Source: Asaia bogorensis
Lineage (GTDB): Bacteria > Pseudomonadota > Alphaproteobacteria > Reyranellales > Reyranellaceae
Reading direction: 5' to 3'
Assembly: GCA_945889625.1 (NCBI GenBank)
Contig: CAMDCE010000029.1
Coordinates: 1 to 61,143, forward strand
DNA: 61,143 nucleotides
Position numbers and translations under genes: made by a program. Within the stretch, counting starts at the first letter, position 1; each line of letters begins with the position of its first letter. Shown in pieces: positions 20,614-29,127 of the stretch. Under the pieces are notes generated by a model. It worked only from the letters and a program-made list of their open reading frames with translations. It searched no databases and was not told the DNA's origin.

Positions 20614-21087
20614 TCAGGGCCTGTCGCGAAGCTGCTTGGCATGGGCAAACAGCCGATCCGACAGCGTGTCGAAGGCCTGCCGCTCGTTGCTGCCGAGTGC
20701 CTTATAGAGTCGTTCCTCGTAGCCCAGCGCCAGGGGCACGATGCGGGCATGCATGGCGCGGCCGCGGGCGCTCAGCCTGAGCGAGGCGCGGCGGCGGTCG
20801 GCGCGGTCGGTGGCGCGCTCGACCAGGCCGCGTTTCATGAGGCCGGCGACCGCCCGGCTGACCGCCACCTTGTCCATGACGATGCGATGCCCCACCTCAG
20901 AAGCGGTGAGCGGCGCGAAGCGGCCGAGGGCCGCCATGACCCGCCATTGCGTGACGCTGAGGCCAAAGGGCCCGGCGTAGAGATCGTGCAGCGATTCGCT
21001 CACCAGCTGGGCCAGGACCGACAGCCGGTAGGGCAGAAAATTCTCCAGTTCAAGCGCCGCCAAAGGGGCTTGCAAAGCGTTCGACAT
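20614..21087 (-). CDS. MarR family transcriptional regulator, divergent from hppD
   Basis: A 157-residue regulator with the MarR winged-helix core: LSVTQWRVMAALGRFAPLTASEVGHRIVMDKVAVSRAVAGLMKRGLVERATDRADRR is laid out as helix-turn-helix (about 43-100) plus wing, flanked by dimerisation helices. It is divergent from the tyrosine/4-hydroxyphenylpyruvate genes with only 51 bases between the two starts. An 18-bp near-perfect palindrome sits in that gap, so it most likely represses both itself and hppD. The ligand would plausibly be an aromatic intermediate of the pathway. Confidence 0.9.
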   Translation of the reverse strand: MSNALQAPLAALELENFLPYRLSVLAQLVSESLHDLYAGPFGLSVTQWRVMAALGRFAPLTASEVGHRIVMDKVAVSRAVAGLMKRGLVERATDRADRRRASLRLSARGRAMHARIVPLALGYEERLYKALGSNERQAFDTLSDRLFAHAKQLRDRP

Positions 21088-21089
21088 AA

Positions 21090-21107
21090 TAGTTACATAT
21101 GAAACTA
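21090..21107. promoter_or_regulatory. Palindromic MarR-type operator
   Basis: The 18-mer TAGTTACATATGAAACTA pairs with itself at eight of nine positions. It begins 3 bases upstream of the marR start codon and lies 31 bases before the hppD ATG, so binding would block both promoters. Its size and AT-rich centre fit MarR dimer sites. Function is inferred from position. Confidence 0.7.
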
Positions 21108-21138
21108 ATTAGCCCCCGACGTCAATTGGGAGGTCAAC

Positions 21139-22230
21139 ATGGCCGTGGTAGCCGACCCCAAGTCCTTCGAGATCGATCCCGTCAATCCCATGGGCACCGA
21201 CGGCTTCGAGTTCGTCGAATACACGGCGCCCGATCCGGCGGCGCTCGGCGCCCTGTTCGAGAGCATGGGTTTCGTGCGTGTGGCGCGGCATCGCTCCAAG
21301 GACGTCTCGCTGTTCCGCCAGGGCGACGTCAACTTCATCGTCAACGGCGAGCCCGAGAGTTTCGCCCAAGGGTTCGCCCGTGTGCACGGTCCCAGCGTCT
21401 GCGCCATTGCCTTCCGCGTGAAGAACGCAGCCCGCGCCTACAAGCGCGCCCTGTCGCTCGGTGCCTGGGGTGTGGAGAACAAGGTCGGCCCGATGGAGCT
21501 CAACATCCCGGCCATCAAGGGCATCGGCGATTCGCTGATCTATCTGGTCGACCGCTATGGCGAGCGGGGCAGTATCTACGACGTCGATTTCGACTTCCTG
21601 CCGGGTGTCGAGCCCGTACCGAAGGGCGTCGGCCTTACCTATATCGACCATCTGACCCACAACGTGCATCGCGGCCGCATGGACGAGTGGGCGTCGTTCT
21701 ACGAACGGCTCTTCAATTTCCGCGAGATCCGCTATTTCGACATCGAGGGCAAGCTGACCGGGCTCAAGTCCAGGGCGATGACCAGCCCGTGCGGCAAGAT
21801 CCGCATCCCGATCAACGAAAGCTCCGACGACAAGTCGCAAATCCAGGAATATCTCTCGGCCTATCACGGCGAGGGCATCCAGCACATCGCGCTCGGCACC
21901 GGCAACATCTATGAAACGGTCGAAACGCTGCGCACCAGGGGCGTGCCGTTCCAGACCGTGCCCGATACCTATTACGAGCAGGTCGACCAGCGCCTGCCGG
22001 GCCACGGCGAGGATGTCGCCCGCATGGCCGCCGACCGCATCCTGATCGATGGCGCGCCGACCGAGGGGGCAGGGCTGCTGCTACAGATCTTCACCCAGAC
22101 CGTGATCGGTCCGATCTTCTTCGAGATCATCCAGCGCCGCGGCAATGAGGGCTTCGGCGAGGGCAACTTCCGCGCCCTGTTCGAATCGATCGAGCTCGAC
22201 CAGATCCGGCGCGGCGTGCTGAAGAGTTAG
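21139..22230 (+). CDS. hppD: 4-hydroxyphenylpyruvate dioxygenase
   Basis: Converts 4-hydroxyphenylpyruvate to homogentisate using Fe(II) and O2, the second step of tyrosine breakdown. The 363-residue protein has two vicinal-oxygen-chelate domains. The C-terminal one carries the metal ligands: His in YIDHLTHNV, His in [13 protein letters not shown] and Glu in [12 protein letters not shown]. The C-terminal lid helix ([14 protein letters not shown]) is intact. The start has GGGAGG just upstream. It opens the hppD-hmgA-fahA-maiA cassette and is divergent from the MarR gene. Confidence 0.96.
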   Translation: MAVVADPKSFEIDPVNPMGTDGFEFVEYTAPDPAALGALFESMGFVRVARHRSKDVSLFRQGDVNFIVNGEPESFAQGFARVHGPSVCAIAFRVKNAARAYKRALSLGAWGVENKVGPMELNIPAIKGIGDSLIYLVDRYGERGSIYDVDFDFLPGVEPVPKGVGLTYIDHLTHNVHRGRMDEWASFYERLFNFREIRYFDIEGKLTGLKSRAMTSPCGKIRIPINESSDDKSQIQEYLSAYHGEGIQHIALGTGNIYETVETLRTRGVPFQTVPDTYYEQVDQRLPGHGEDVARMAADRILIDGAPTEGAGLLLQIFTQTVIGPIFFEIIQRRGNEGFGEGNFRALFESIELDQIRRGVLKS

Positions 22231-22236
22231 TCATTT

Positions 22237-22350
22237 CCCCTCCCCCGTCTTCGGAGGAGGTGTCAGCGTCTTACGCTGACGGAGGGGGCAAGGATTCATG
22301 ACCCCTCCGTCGCGGATTACCGCGACACCTCCCCCGAAGACGGAGGAGGG
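22237..22350. repeat. Composite palindromic repeat A1 between hppD and hmgA
   Basis: About 114 bp made of two inverted halves, each with two hairpins. The variable stems are GTCAGCG/CGCTGAC and GTCGCGG/CCGCGAC; the constant hairpins are CTCC-rich with CGTCTTCG or CGAAGACG turns. The same architecture recurs at 53.6, 57.9 and 58.4 kb. It sits just before the ribosome-binding site of hmgA, so it would be transcribed within the operon and could affect mRNA processing. Confidence 0.9.
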
Positions 22351-22369
22351 AGTGGAAGAGGAGGACCAT

Positions 22370-23518
22370 ATGGCCAAGAACTGGATTCCGCTGCGTCAAG
22401 TCGAAGGCACCGCCTCGCGCCAGGCCCACGTCCGCCTGCCCGCGGGCACCTACGAGCGCGAGATCGGCAAGGAGGGCTTCTTCGGGCCCTCGTCGCAGTT
22501 CCATCACAAGCACAAGCCGACCGATTGGGTGGAGTTCGACGGGCCGATCCGCCCGCGCGCGCTCGATCTCAACAAGCTCGCCAAAGCCAAGACCGATCCC
22601 TGGTCGGCCGAACTGGTGATGAGCAATCCCCACATGCAGATGCGCATGTGGCGCCTCGAGTCTGCGATGACCGAGCTGGCGCGCAACAGCGACGGCGACC
22701 AGCTCCTGTTCATCCATGAGGGGGCCGGCTCCCTGTTCTGCGACTACGGCCACCTCGAATATCGCGACGGCGACTATCTCGTGATCCCGCGCGGCACCAT
22801 GTGGCGGCTCGCGCCCGGCAAACCCACTTTGTCGCTGATGGTCGAGGCGACTAACGAGAGCTTCACCTTGCCCGACAAGGGCCTGGTCGGCCGTCACGCC
22901 ATCTTCGATCCGGCGATGCTCGACACGCCGCGCATCGACGATGCCTTCAAGGCGCAGCAGGACGAGCGGACCTGGAGGGTGTCGGTCAAGCGGCGCAACC
23001 AGCTCTCGACCGTGACCTTCCCGTTCAATCCGCTCGACGCGGTGGGCTGGCATGGCGACCTGAGCGTCGTGCGCATCAACTGGCGGGACATCCGGCCGGT
23101 GATGAGCCATCGCGTCCATCTGCCGCCCTCGGCGCACACCACCTTCATGGCGGGCCGTTTCGTCGTCTGCACCTTCGTGCCACGGCCGTTCGAAAGCGAT
23201 CCGGAGGCGCTGAAGCTGCCGTTCTTCCACAACAACGACGACTACGAAGAGATCATCTTCTATCACAAGGGCAATTTCTTCAGCCGCGACAACATCCATC
23301 CCGGCATGCTGACGGTGCATCCCACCGGCTTCACGCACGGGCCGCACCCCAAGGCCTTCGACGCCGCCACCAAGGGCGGCAGGACGGAAACCGACGAAGT
23401 GGCGGTGATGATCGACACGCGCGACGCGGTCGACGTGGCTGCCCTGCCGGCCGGCGTCGAATTCGAGGGCTACGTGAAGTCGTGGCGGCCGGCTGAGGTG
23501 AAACAGGCGGCGGAGTAG
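22370..23518 (+). CDS. hmgA: Homogentisate 1,2-dioxygenase
   Basis: Opens the ring of homogentisate to maleylacetoacetate with Fe(II) and O2. The 382-residue protein is of the shorter bacterial HGD type: an N-terminal cupin region (HEGAGSLFCDYGHLEYRDGDYLVIPRGTMWRL) and a C-terminal cupin with candidate metal ligands around FFHNNDDYEEIIFYHKGNF and HPTGFTHGPHP. The frame is open from 22298 through the repeat, but the ATG at 22370 has AGGAGG five bases upstream. Position between hppD and fahA supports the call; the family also contains related ring-cleaving enzymes. Confidence 0.92.
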   Translation: MAKNWIPLRQVEGTASRQAHVRLPAGTYEREIGKEGFFGPSSQFHHKHKPTDWVEFDGPIRPRALDLNKLAKAKTDPWSAELVMSNPHMQMRMWRLESAMTELARNSDGDQLLFIHEGAGSLFCDYGHLEYRDGDYLVIPRGTMWRLAPGKPTLSLMVEATNESFTLPDKGLVGRHAIFDPAMLDTPRIDDAFKAQQDERTWRVSVKRRNQLSTVTFPFNPLDAVGWHGDLSVVRINWRDIRPVMSHRVHLPPSAHTTFMAGRFVVCTFVPRPFESDPEALKLPFFHNNDDYEEIIFYHKGNFFSRDNIHPGMLTVHPTGFTHGPHPKAFDAATKGGRTETDEVAVMIDTRDAVDVAALPAGVEFEGYVKSWRPAEVKQAAE

Positions 23519-23533
23519 GGAAACACAGCAACC

Positions 23534-23677
23534 GTCATCCCGACCGGAGCCGAGCGCAGCGAGGCGAAGCGGAGGAACCTATTCTGGCGGTCGCATCCAA
23601 AAGAAGAGATCCCTCGACTACGCCGCCAAAGCGCGGGGATTCCCCCGCGCGAATTGTGCGGCTCCGCTCGGGATGAC
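23534..23677. repeat. Intergenic inverted repeat B1 (GTCATCCCGA termini)
   Basis: 144 bp bounded by perfect 10-bp inverted ends, GTCATCCCGA (23534-23543) and TCGGGATGAC (23668-23677), with further GC-rich internal symmetry (GCGCGGGGATTCCCCCGCGC). It fills the gap between hmgA and fahA. A shorter relative lies before maiA. No coding potential is seen. Confidence 0.85.
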
Positions 23678-23696
23678 GAGGGAGGGGAAGTAGACA

Positions 23697-24686
23697 ATGA
23701 AACTCGGTTCTCTGAAGGAAGGCGGCCGCGACGGTACGCTGATCGTGGTCGACCGTGAGCTCAGGCGCGCGGTCCGCGCCAGCGCCATCGCGCCGACGTT
23801 GCAGAAGGCGTTGGACGATTGGGCCGTCGCCGCGCCCAGGCTGCGAGCGCTCGCCGAACAGCTCCGCGACGACAAGGCGCCCGCTTCGTTCGAGCTCGAG
23901 ACCTCGGCGCTGGCGGCACCCCTGCCGCGCGCCTATCAGTGGGCCGACGGCTCGGCCTACGTCGTCCACGTCGAGCTGGTTCGCAAGGCGCGCGGCGTCG
24001 AGATGCCGCCGTCCTTCTGGACCGATCCGCTGATGTACCAGGGCGGCTCGGATTCCTTCATCGGGCCGACCGACGAGATCGAGGCGGTCGACGAGGCACA
24101 CGGCATCGATTTCGAGGGCGAAATCGCCGTCGTCGTCGACGACGTGCCGATGGGCATCTCGCCCGCCGCGGCGCGCAAGCACATCAGGCTGGTGACGATC
24201 CTGAACGATGTGTCGCTGCGCAACCTGATCGCGACCGAGCTGGCCAAGGGCTTCGGCTTCTTCCACGGCAAGCCTGCCACCGCCTTCGCGCCGGTCGCGG
24301 TGACGCCGGACGAACTGGGCGACGCCTGGGACGGCGCCAAGCTCAACCTGCCGCTGGTCTCGACGCTGAACGGCAAGGAATTCGGCCATCCCAACGCCGC
24401 CACCGACCTCACCTTCGACTTCGGCCAGCTGATCGCCCATGCCGCCCGCACGCGCCATCTCGAGGCCGGCACCGTCGTGGGCTCGGGCACCGTCGCCAAC
24501 AAGGACGCCGGCGTCGGCTGCTCCTGCATCGCCGAACGGCGGGTGCGCGAGACCATCGACGGCGGCAAGCCGCTCACGCCTTTCATGAAATTCGGCGATC
24601 ACATCCGCATCGAAATGCTCGACCGTGCCGGCAAGTCGATTTTCGGCGCCATCGACCAGATGGTCGTGCGCTATATGACGCCGTAG
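23697..24686 (+). CDS. fahA: Fumarylacetoacetate hydrolase family protein
   Basis: Last step of tyrosine catabolism, splitting fumarylacetoacetate to fumarate and acetoacetate. The 329-residue protein shows the FAH fold signatures: SFIGPTDEIEAVDEAHGIDFEGEIAVVV with the metal-binding acidic residues, LNDVSLRNL, FGFFHGKPATAFAPVAVTPDELGDAW and GSGTVANKDAGVGCSCIAERR. The start has GGGAGGGGAAG upstream. Its place after hmgA supports the substrate; FAH enzymes acting on other acylpyruvates are similar in sequence. Confidence 0.92.
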   Translation: MKLGSLKEGGRDGTLIVVDRELRRAVRASAIAPTLQKALDDWAVAAPRLRALAEQLRDDKAPASFELETSALAAPLPRAYQWADGSAYVVHVELVRKARGVEMPPSFWTDPLMYQGGSDSFIGPTDEIEAVDEAHGIDFEGEIAVVVDDVPMGISPAAARKHIRLVTILNDVSLRNLIATELAKGFGFFHGKPATAFAPVAVTPDELGDAWDGAKLNLPLVSTLNGKEFGHPNAATDLTFDFGQLIAHAARTRHLEAGTVVGSGTVANKDAGVGCSCIAERRVRETIDGGKPLTPFMKFGDHIRIEMLDRAGKSIFGAIDQMVVRYMTP

Positions 24687-24688
24687 GC

Positions 24689-24764
24689 GTCATCCCGAGC
24701 GTATTCGAGGGACCTTTGGGGAGTCGGCGAGAAGAACAGGCCCCTCGGCTTCGCTCGGGGTGAC
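24689..24764. repeat. Intergenic inverted repeat B2 (GTCATCCCGA termini)
   Basis: 76 bp starting GTCATCCCGA (24689-24698) and ending TCGGGGTGAC (24755-24764), a 9 of 10 inverted match. It begins 2 bases after the fahA stop and lies before maiA. It shares the ends but not the interior of B1, so it is likely a shorter member of the same family. Confidence 0.8.
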
Positions 24765-24790
24765 GGGTATAAGCGGAGCGGAGGCGGTCC

Positions 24791-25432
24791 ATGAAACTCA
24801 TCGGTTATTTTCGGTCGTCGGCGGCGTATCGCGTGCGCATCGCGCTCAATCTCAAGGGCATCGAGGCCGCGCACGCCTACCGCCATCTGCGCAAGGGCGA
24901 GCAGGCCTCGCCGGACTACGCCGCGATCAATCCGCAGAAGCTGATCCCGGCACTGGTGCTGGATTCGGGTGAGGTGCTGACGCAATCGCTCGCCATCCTC
25001 GAATATCTCGAGGAGACCAAGCCCAATCCGCCGCTGTTGCCCAAGGATCCGGTGGGCCGGGCGCGTGTGCGTGCGCTGGCGTTGATCCTCGCCGCTGACG
25101 TGCATCCCATCCAGAACATGCGGGTGATGGGTTACATCCGCCAGCACTACGGCCAGGACGATGACGGCGCCTTTGCCTGGTCGCGCCACTGGATCGAAAC
25201 CGGTTTCGACGCCTACGAGGCATCGATCGCCAGGGACCCCAAGACCGGCGCCTACAGCCACGGCGATGCGCCGACGATCGCCGACCTCTGTCTGGTGCCG
25301 CAGGTCTTCAACGCCGGCCGCTTCAAGGTCGACATGAAGAAATACCCGACGATCCAGCGCATCTACGCCACCTGCATGAAACATCCGGCCTTCGACGCCG
25401 CCCAGCCCGACAAGCAGCCGGACGCCGAGTGA
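24791..25432 (+). CDS. maiA: Maleylacetoacetate isomerase (zeta-class GST)
   Basis: Isomerises maleylacetoacetate to fumarylacetoacetate with glutathione. The 213-residue protein starts KLIGYFRSSAAYRVRIALNLKGI, the zeta-class signature with the catalytic Ser pair and Arg, followed by NPQKLIPALVLDSGEVLTQSLAILEYLEE. The C-terminal all-helical domain contains ADVHPIQNMRV and PTIADLCLVPQVFNA. GGAGG precedes the ATG. The next gene overlaps the stop by one base. Confidence 0.95.
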   Translation: MKLIGYFRSSAAYRVRIALNLKGIEAAHAYRHLRKGEQASPDYAAINPQKLIPALVLDSGEVLTQSLAILEYLEETKPNPPLLPKDPVGRARVRALALILAADVHPIQNMRVMGYIRQHYGQDDDGAFAWSRHWIETGFDAYEASIARDPKTGAYSHGDAPTIADLCLVPQVFNAGRFKVDMKKYPTIQRIYATCMKHPAFDAAQPDKQPDAE

Positions 25433-26913
25433 TGAGAAAGCGCGTCGTCGCGATCGTCGTCGTCGCGGCCCTGGTCGGGCTCGCCGTCGCCGCCGTGCCT
25501 CTGCTGGAGAAGTATGCGGCGAGCCAGATCAAGGCCGAGATCGAACGCGACGGCACGGCCAAGGTGGCCGAAGTCGAGGTCGGCCTGTTCGCTCGCCGCG
25601 TGACGCTCGTCGGCCTTCGATCCGGGCGGATGGGCGGCACGCTGAGCATCGGCCGCTGGGACGCCGCAGGCCTGGACTGGCCGCTCAGCGAACTGCTGGC
25701 GGGCCGCACGCCGCTCACCGGCTTCCGCCTGGGAGATCCGCTGCTGGCGGGCCGCATCGAGCTCCGCGACGTCCGCATGGCAGAGCCGGCGGGAGGCGCT
25801 GCCTGGAGCGTCGAGCAGCTGGTGGTCGAGGGACTCGATCTCGCCCGCTATGACGGCGAAATCGCGGGCCCCTATTTGTACACGATGCTGGTGGCGCGCC
25901 TGGCGGGCGCCCTGTCGTTCCGTCGCCTCGAGCAAAAGAACCTCATCTATTCCGCGGCGCTCACGGGCGACACCGTCGGCATCGGGGCCTTGACCGTCGA
26001 GCGCTTCGAGCGCGGGCGGATCGGATCGATCGCGATCGCCAATCTGGAGGCGGCCGCCCGGGACGGACACGAACCTGCCCTCAGGATGGCCGAGGCCAAG
26101 GCCACGGGTCTCGACCTCGGCCGGGTCGTGGCCGCCTTGTCCGCCGCGTCATGGCTGCCCGGCTATCCGATGGGCGGCGCCGGCCTCGAAGCGGCAAGTG
26201 CCGCGGGCTTCGGCGGCGAGCTTTTTTCGCGCTACGGCGTCTCGCTCGGCGGCATCACCTACGACACCGTCCGCGAAGGCGCCGAGGTCAGCCGCGGGCG
26301 CCTGCGCGTCGATGGGTTCGTGCTGGCGCCGCCGCTGCGCGGCATGGAAAACCTGCAGGTGCGGCTGGCCTTGACGTCGATGGGGCTGAAGGACCTGAGG
26401 CTGGGCTTCGAGTGCGCCGGCCTCGAGGATCGCCGGCTGGGCGAAGTGACGATCGACCGCTGCGCGCTGGAAGGCGTCGAACTCGGCGAAATCAACCTCA
26501 CCGGCAAGCTCGTCCAGCTCGACCCGCTGTTCTGGGCCGCGATCGACAGCGGCGACACCGGCTTGCTCGCCGACACCAAGGCAGCGCTGGGCTCGGCCCG
26601 GCTGGTGCTCGCCGACAAGAGCCTGCTCGACCGCTCGCTCAGGGCGCTGGCCGCCGCGACCGGTCAGACGGTGGCGGTGACGCGGTCCAACCTGGCGCGC
26701 GACATCCGGCGCTTCCAGCCGGCCGGCGTGCTGATCACCGAGGAGCTGACCAAGCTGCTGGACACCGCGGCGCGCTTCGTCGAGCAGGGCGGCAAGCTCA
26801 CCCTCGACGCCAGGCCGGAGCCGCCGTTCGGCATCGACAAGATCCGCCTGCTGCAGAATCCCGGACCGGACCTTGTCGAAGTGCTGGGGCTATCGGCGAC
26901 GCTGTCGCGGTAG
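25432..26913 (+). CDS. AsmA/DUF748-like membrane-anchored protein
   Basis: A 493-residue protein with one N-terminal membrane segment (about residues 4-22) and a long, repetitive, beta-rich periplasmic part with many short GxxLxLxxVxL-like strands, as in AsmA-like or DUF748 proteins that bridge the envelope. The C-terminus (LTLDARPEPPFGIDKIRL) also fits a beta groove. I call the family only loosely. The ATG overlaps the maiA stop (GTGATGA), so it is co-translated with tyrosine catabolism genes although no metabolic role is evident. Confidence 0.6.
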   Translation: MRKRVVAIVVVAALVGLAVAAVPLLEKYAASQIKAEIERDGTAKVAEVEVGLFARRVTLVGLRSGRMGGTLSIGRWDAAGLDWPLSELLAGRTPLTGFRLGDPLLAGRIELRDVRMAEPAGGAAWSVEQLVVEGLDLARYDGEIAGPYLYTMLVARLAGALSFRRLEQKNLIYSAALTGDTVGIGALTVERFERGRIGSIAIANLEAAARDGHEPALRMAEAKATGLDLGRVVAALSAASWLPGYPMGGAGLEAASAAGFGGELFSRYGVSLGGITYDTVREGAEVSRGRLRVDGFVLAPPLRGMENLQVRLALTSMGLKDLRLGFECAGLEDRRLGEVTIDRCALEGVELGEINLTGKLVQLDPLFWAAIDSGDTGLLADTKAALGSARLVLADKSLLDRSLRALAAATGQTVAVTRSNLARDIRRFQPAGVLITEELTKLLDTAARFVEQGGKLTLDARPEPPFGIDKIRLLQNPGPDLVEVLGLSATLSR

Positions 26914-26923
26914 GGCCGGCACT

Positions 26924-27691
26924 CTACCCCTTGCGCGCCTCGGCGATCAGCTGCTTCAGGGCGGCGGGGTCGACGGCGCCGGGCACGAACTGCTTGCCGA
27001 TGACGAAGGCGGGCGTGCCGCGCACGCCGAGCGCGCCGGCCAGCATCGAGTTGCGCTCGATGATCTGCTTCAGCTTGGGATCTTCCATGTCCTTCTGGAG
27101 CTGCGCCACGTCGAGGCCGACCTTCTGGGCGATCTCCAGGATGCGGTCGCGGTCGAGCTTGCCGCTGAATTCCATCAGCGCGGCGTGGAGCGCGCCGTGC
27201 TTGCCCTGGGCGCGCGAGGCAAGGGCTGCAAGGGCCGCGATGCGCGACGGCTCGCCCAGGATCGGCAGATCCTTGTAGACGATCTTCACCTTGCCGTCGG
27301 CCGCCACGACCGACTTCACCGCCGCGTAGGCGCGCTTGCAATAGGGGCACTGGTAGTCGCTGAACTCGACAATGGTGACGTCGCCGGCGGGATTGCCGCC
27401 GACCGGGCTTTCGGGGTCGCGCAGCAGCTCGTTGTCGTACTGCTGGATCGCCTTCTGGGCGACGCTGTCGCGCTGGCTGTCCTGCTTGCGCTCGAGCTCC
27501 TGCATGGCCTCGACCAGCACCTCGGGATTGGCCATCAGGTAGGCGCGGATGCTCTTGCCCAGCGCCGCCTTGTCGGGCGGACCGGCGGCGTCCGCCGTGG
27601 TGACGAGCCGGTCGGGGGCGGTGAAGCCCGCGGCGAGGAGCGCGCCGATGACCAGCAGGCCGCCGACCAGAAGGACAAGGAAGGAACGCAT
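26924..27691 (-). CDS. DsbA family thiol:disulfide oxidoreductase
   Basis: A 255-residue exported thioredoxin-fold protein with an N-terminal signal/anchor (about residues 4-23), a charged helical region (about 40-90) and a DsbA domain with the active-site CPYC (115-118) and cis-proline in GTPAFVIG. The extra N-terminal helical segment resembles ScsC/BdbD-type proteins that can oligomerise. The frame is open from 27934; the ATG at 27691, with GGAG nine bases upstream, starts the signal sequence. It follows the M48 protease gene in the same direction and converges with the AsmA-like gene 10 bases away. Confidence 0.9.
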   Translation of the reverse strand: MRSFLVLLVGGLLVIGALLAAGFTAPDRLVTTADAAGPPDKAALGKSIRAYLMANPEVLVEAMQELERKQDSQRDSVAQKAIQQYDNELLRDPESPVGGNPAGDVTIVEFSDYQCPYCKRAYAAVKSVVAADGKVKIVYKDLPILGEPSRIAALAALASRAQGKHGALHAALMEFSGKLDRDRILEIAQKVGLDVAQLQKDMEDPKLKQIIERNSMLAGALGVRGTPAFVIGKQFVPGAVDPAALKQLIAEARKG

Positions 27692-27726
27692 TGTCTTTGA
27701 CTCCACGAGGGCTGCTGAGGGGGCGG

Positions 27727-29127
27727 CTATTTGCGCGGCCGTGAGTTGATATAGGCCTTGATGTCCTGCGCGCGATGCCACGCGGGACTGCCGGCCGGCA
27801 AAGTGCGTTCGGCGGTGGCGGCATGGGACTGCGCCTCGGCGCGCTTGCCGCGCAGGATCGCCATCTCGGCCCGGGCGAGCGAGGTCATGCCGGGATTGTT
27901 GAGCTTGGCGTAGCCCGTCGCCATCAGGCGCCACAGTTCGAAACTGCCCGCTTCGGCCTGCGAGGCCAGTTCGAGATTGCGCACCGCCTCGCGGTCGTTG
28001 TCCGGCTTGTCGGTCTCGAGCAGGGCACGCGCATAGTCGATCTTCACGATCGCCACGGCGGGCAGCAGCTGCACGGCGCGACGGTAGGAGGCGAGCGACT
28101 CCGCGGCGCGGCCGTTCTCATAAAGCATCTGGCCGCGCAGCTCGTGGAAATAGGGGTCGTTGGGAGATTCCTTCAGCAGCCCGTCGATGGTCAGCAGGGC
28201 CGAACCGAGTGCAGCCTTGCGGTAGAGCGCGATGGCGCGGGCGTATCGCGCCGGCACCGAGCGATCGGCTTCGCTGAAGCGCTGCAGCGCCACTTCGGGC
28301 GCGATGAAGCCGTAGAGTTTGGCCACCATGCGGCCATGCAGGTCGAGGAACTGCGGCGTGTCGGGCGTGTTGGCGTAGGGCGAACGCGCCATCGCCTGCT
28401 CGAACATCGCGATGCGATCGGGGGTCAGCGGATGGGTCCGCAGGTAGGGGCTCTGGGCGTTGATCGACATGCGCTCCTGCTGCTGCAGGACCTTGAGGAA
28501 TTCGACCGTGCCCTTGGGCGACTGGCGGGTGCGCTCGAGGAAGGTGATCGCCGCCTGGTCGGCGGAGTGCTCCTGGGTCTGCGTATACTTCAGGAAGGAG
28601 AGCAGCGAACCCGGCACCGGCGTGCTGCCCGGGCCGGTCGGACCGGGGCTGCCGACGCCGCCGCGCGATACCGCCCCGCCGGCCACCGCGCCGGCGCCGA
28701 GAATGGATTCGAGAATCTGCAGCGTCGTGAGGTTGCGCAATTCCTCCTGCTGACGCGCCAGATGCCCGCCGGCGATGTGGCCGGTTTCGTGCGCCATCAC
28801 GCCGATCAGCTGGTTGGGCCGTTCGGTGCGCATGATCAGGCCGGTGTTGATGAAGATTCGCTGGCCGCCGGCCACGAAAGCGTTGAGCGAGCCGTCCTGG
28901 ACGATCATGATCTCGACGGCGCTCGGGTCCAGACCCGCCGCCTTCCAGATTGGCGTGACGAAGACGCGGATGGTGTTTTCGATCTCGGCGTCGCGTATGA
29001 GATTGAGGCGTTGACCTTGCTGGGCGCTCGCGGCACGAAGCGGCAGCAGCGCCAATGGCGCTGATAGCGCCGCAAGCGCCAGGAGCGAAAAAAAGAGGGC
29101 GATGATGCGTTTGGACACGGCGGACAT
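27727..29127 (-). CDS. M48 family metalloprotease with TPR region (BepA-like)
   Basis: A 466-residue periplasmic zinc protease. It has a signal peptide (about residues 1-35), the HExxH zinc motif (HETGH, 113-117), SADQAAITFLERT with the third-ligand region, and a C-terminal helical half (about 290-460) with TPR-like repeats. BepA-type enzymes help assemble or degrade outer membrane proteins such as LptD; that role is inferred. The 5' end overlaps the divergent gamma-glutamyltransferase-like gene by 26 bases if both longest starts are used. Confidence 0.92.
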   Translation of the reverse strand: MSAVSKRIIALFFSLLALAALSAPLALLPLRAASAQQGQRLNLIRDAEIENTIRVFVTPIWKAAGLDPSAVEIMIVQDGSLNAFVAGGQRIFINTGLIMRTERPNQLIGVMAHETGHIAGGHLARQQEELRNLTTLQILESILGAGAVAGGAVSRGGVGSPGPTGPGSTPVPGSLLSFLKYTQTQEHSADQAAITFLERTRQSPKGTVEFLKVLQQQERMSINAQSPYLRTHPLTPDRIAMFEQAMARSPYANTPDTPQFLDLHGRMVAKLYGFIAPEVALQRFSEADRSVPARYARAIALYRKAALGSALLTIDGLLKESPNDPYFHELRGQMLYENGRAAESLASYRRAVQLLPAVAIVKIDYARALLETDKPDNDREAVRNLELASQAEAGSFELWRLMATGYAKLNNPGMTSLARAEMAILRGKRAEAQSHAATAERTLPAGSPAWHRAQDIKAYINSRPRK

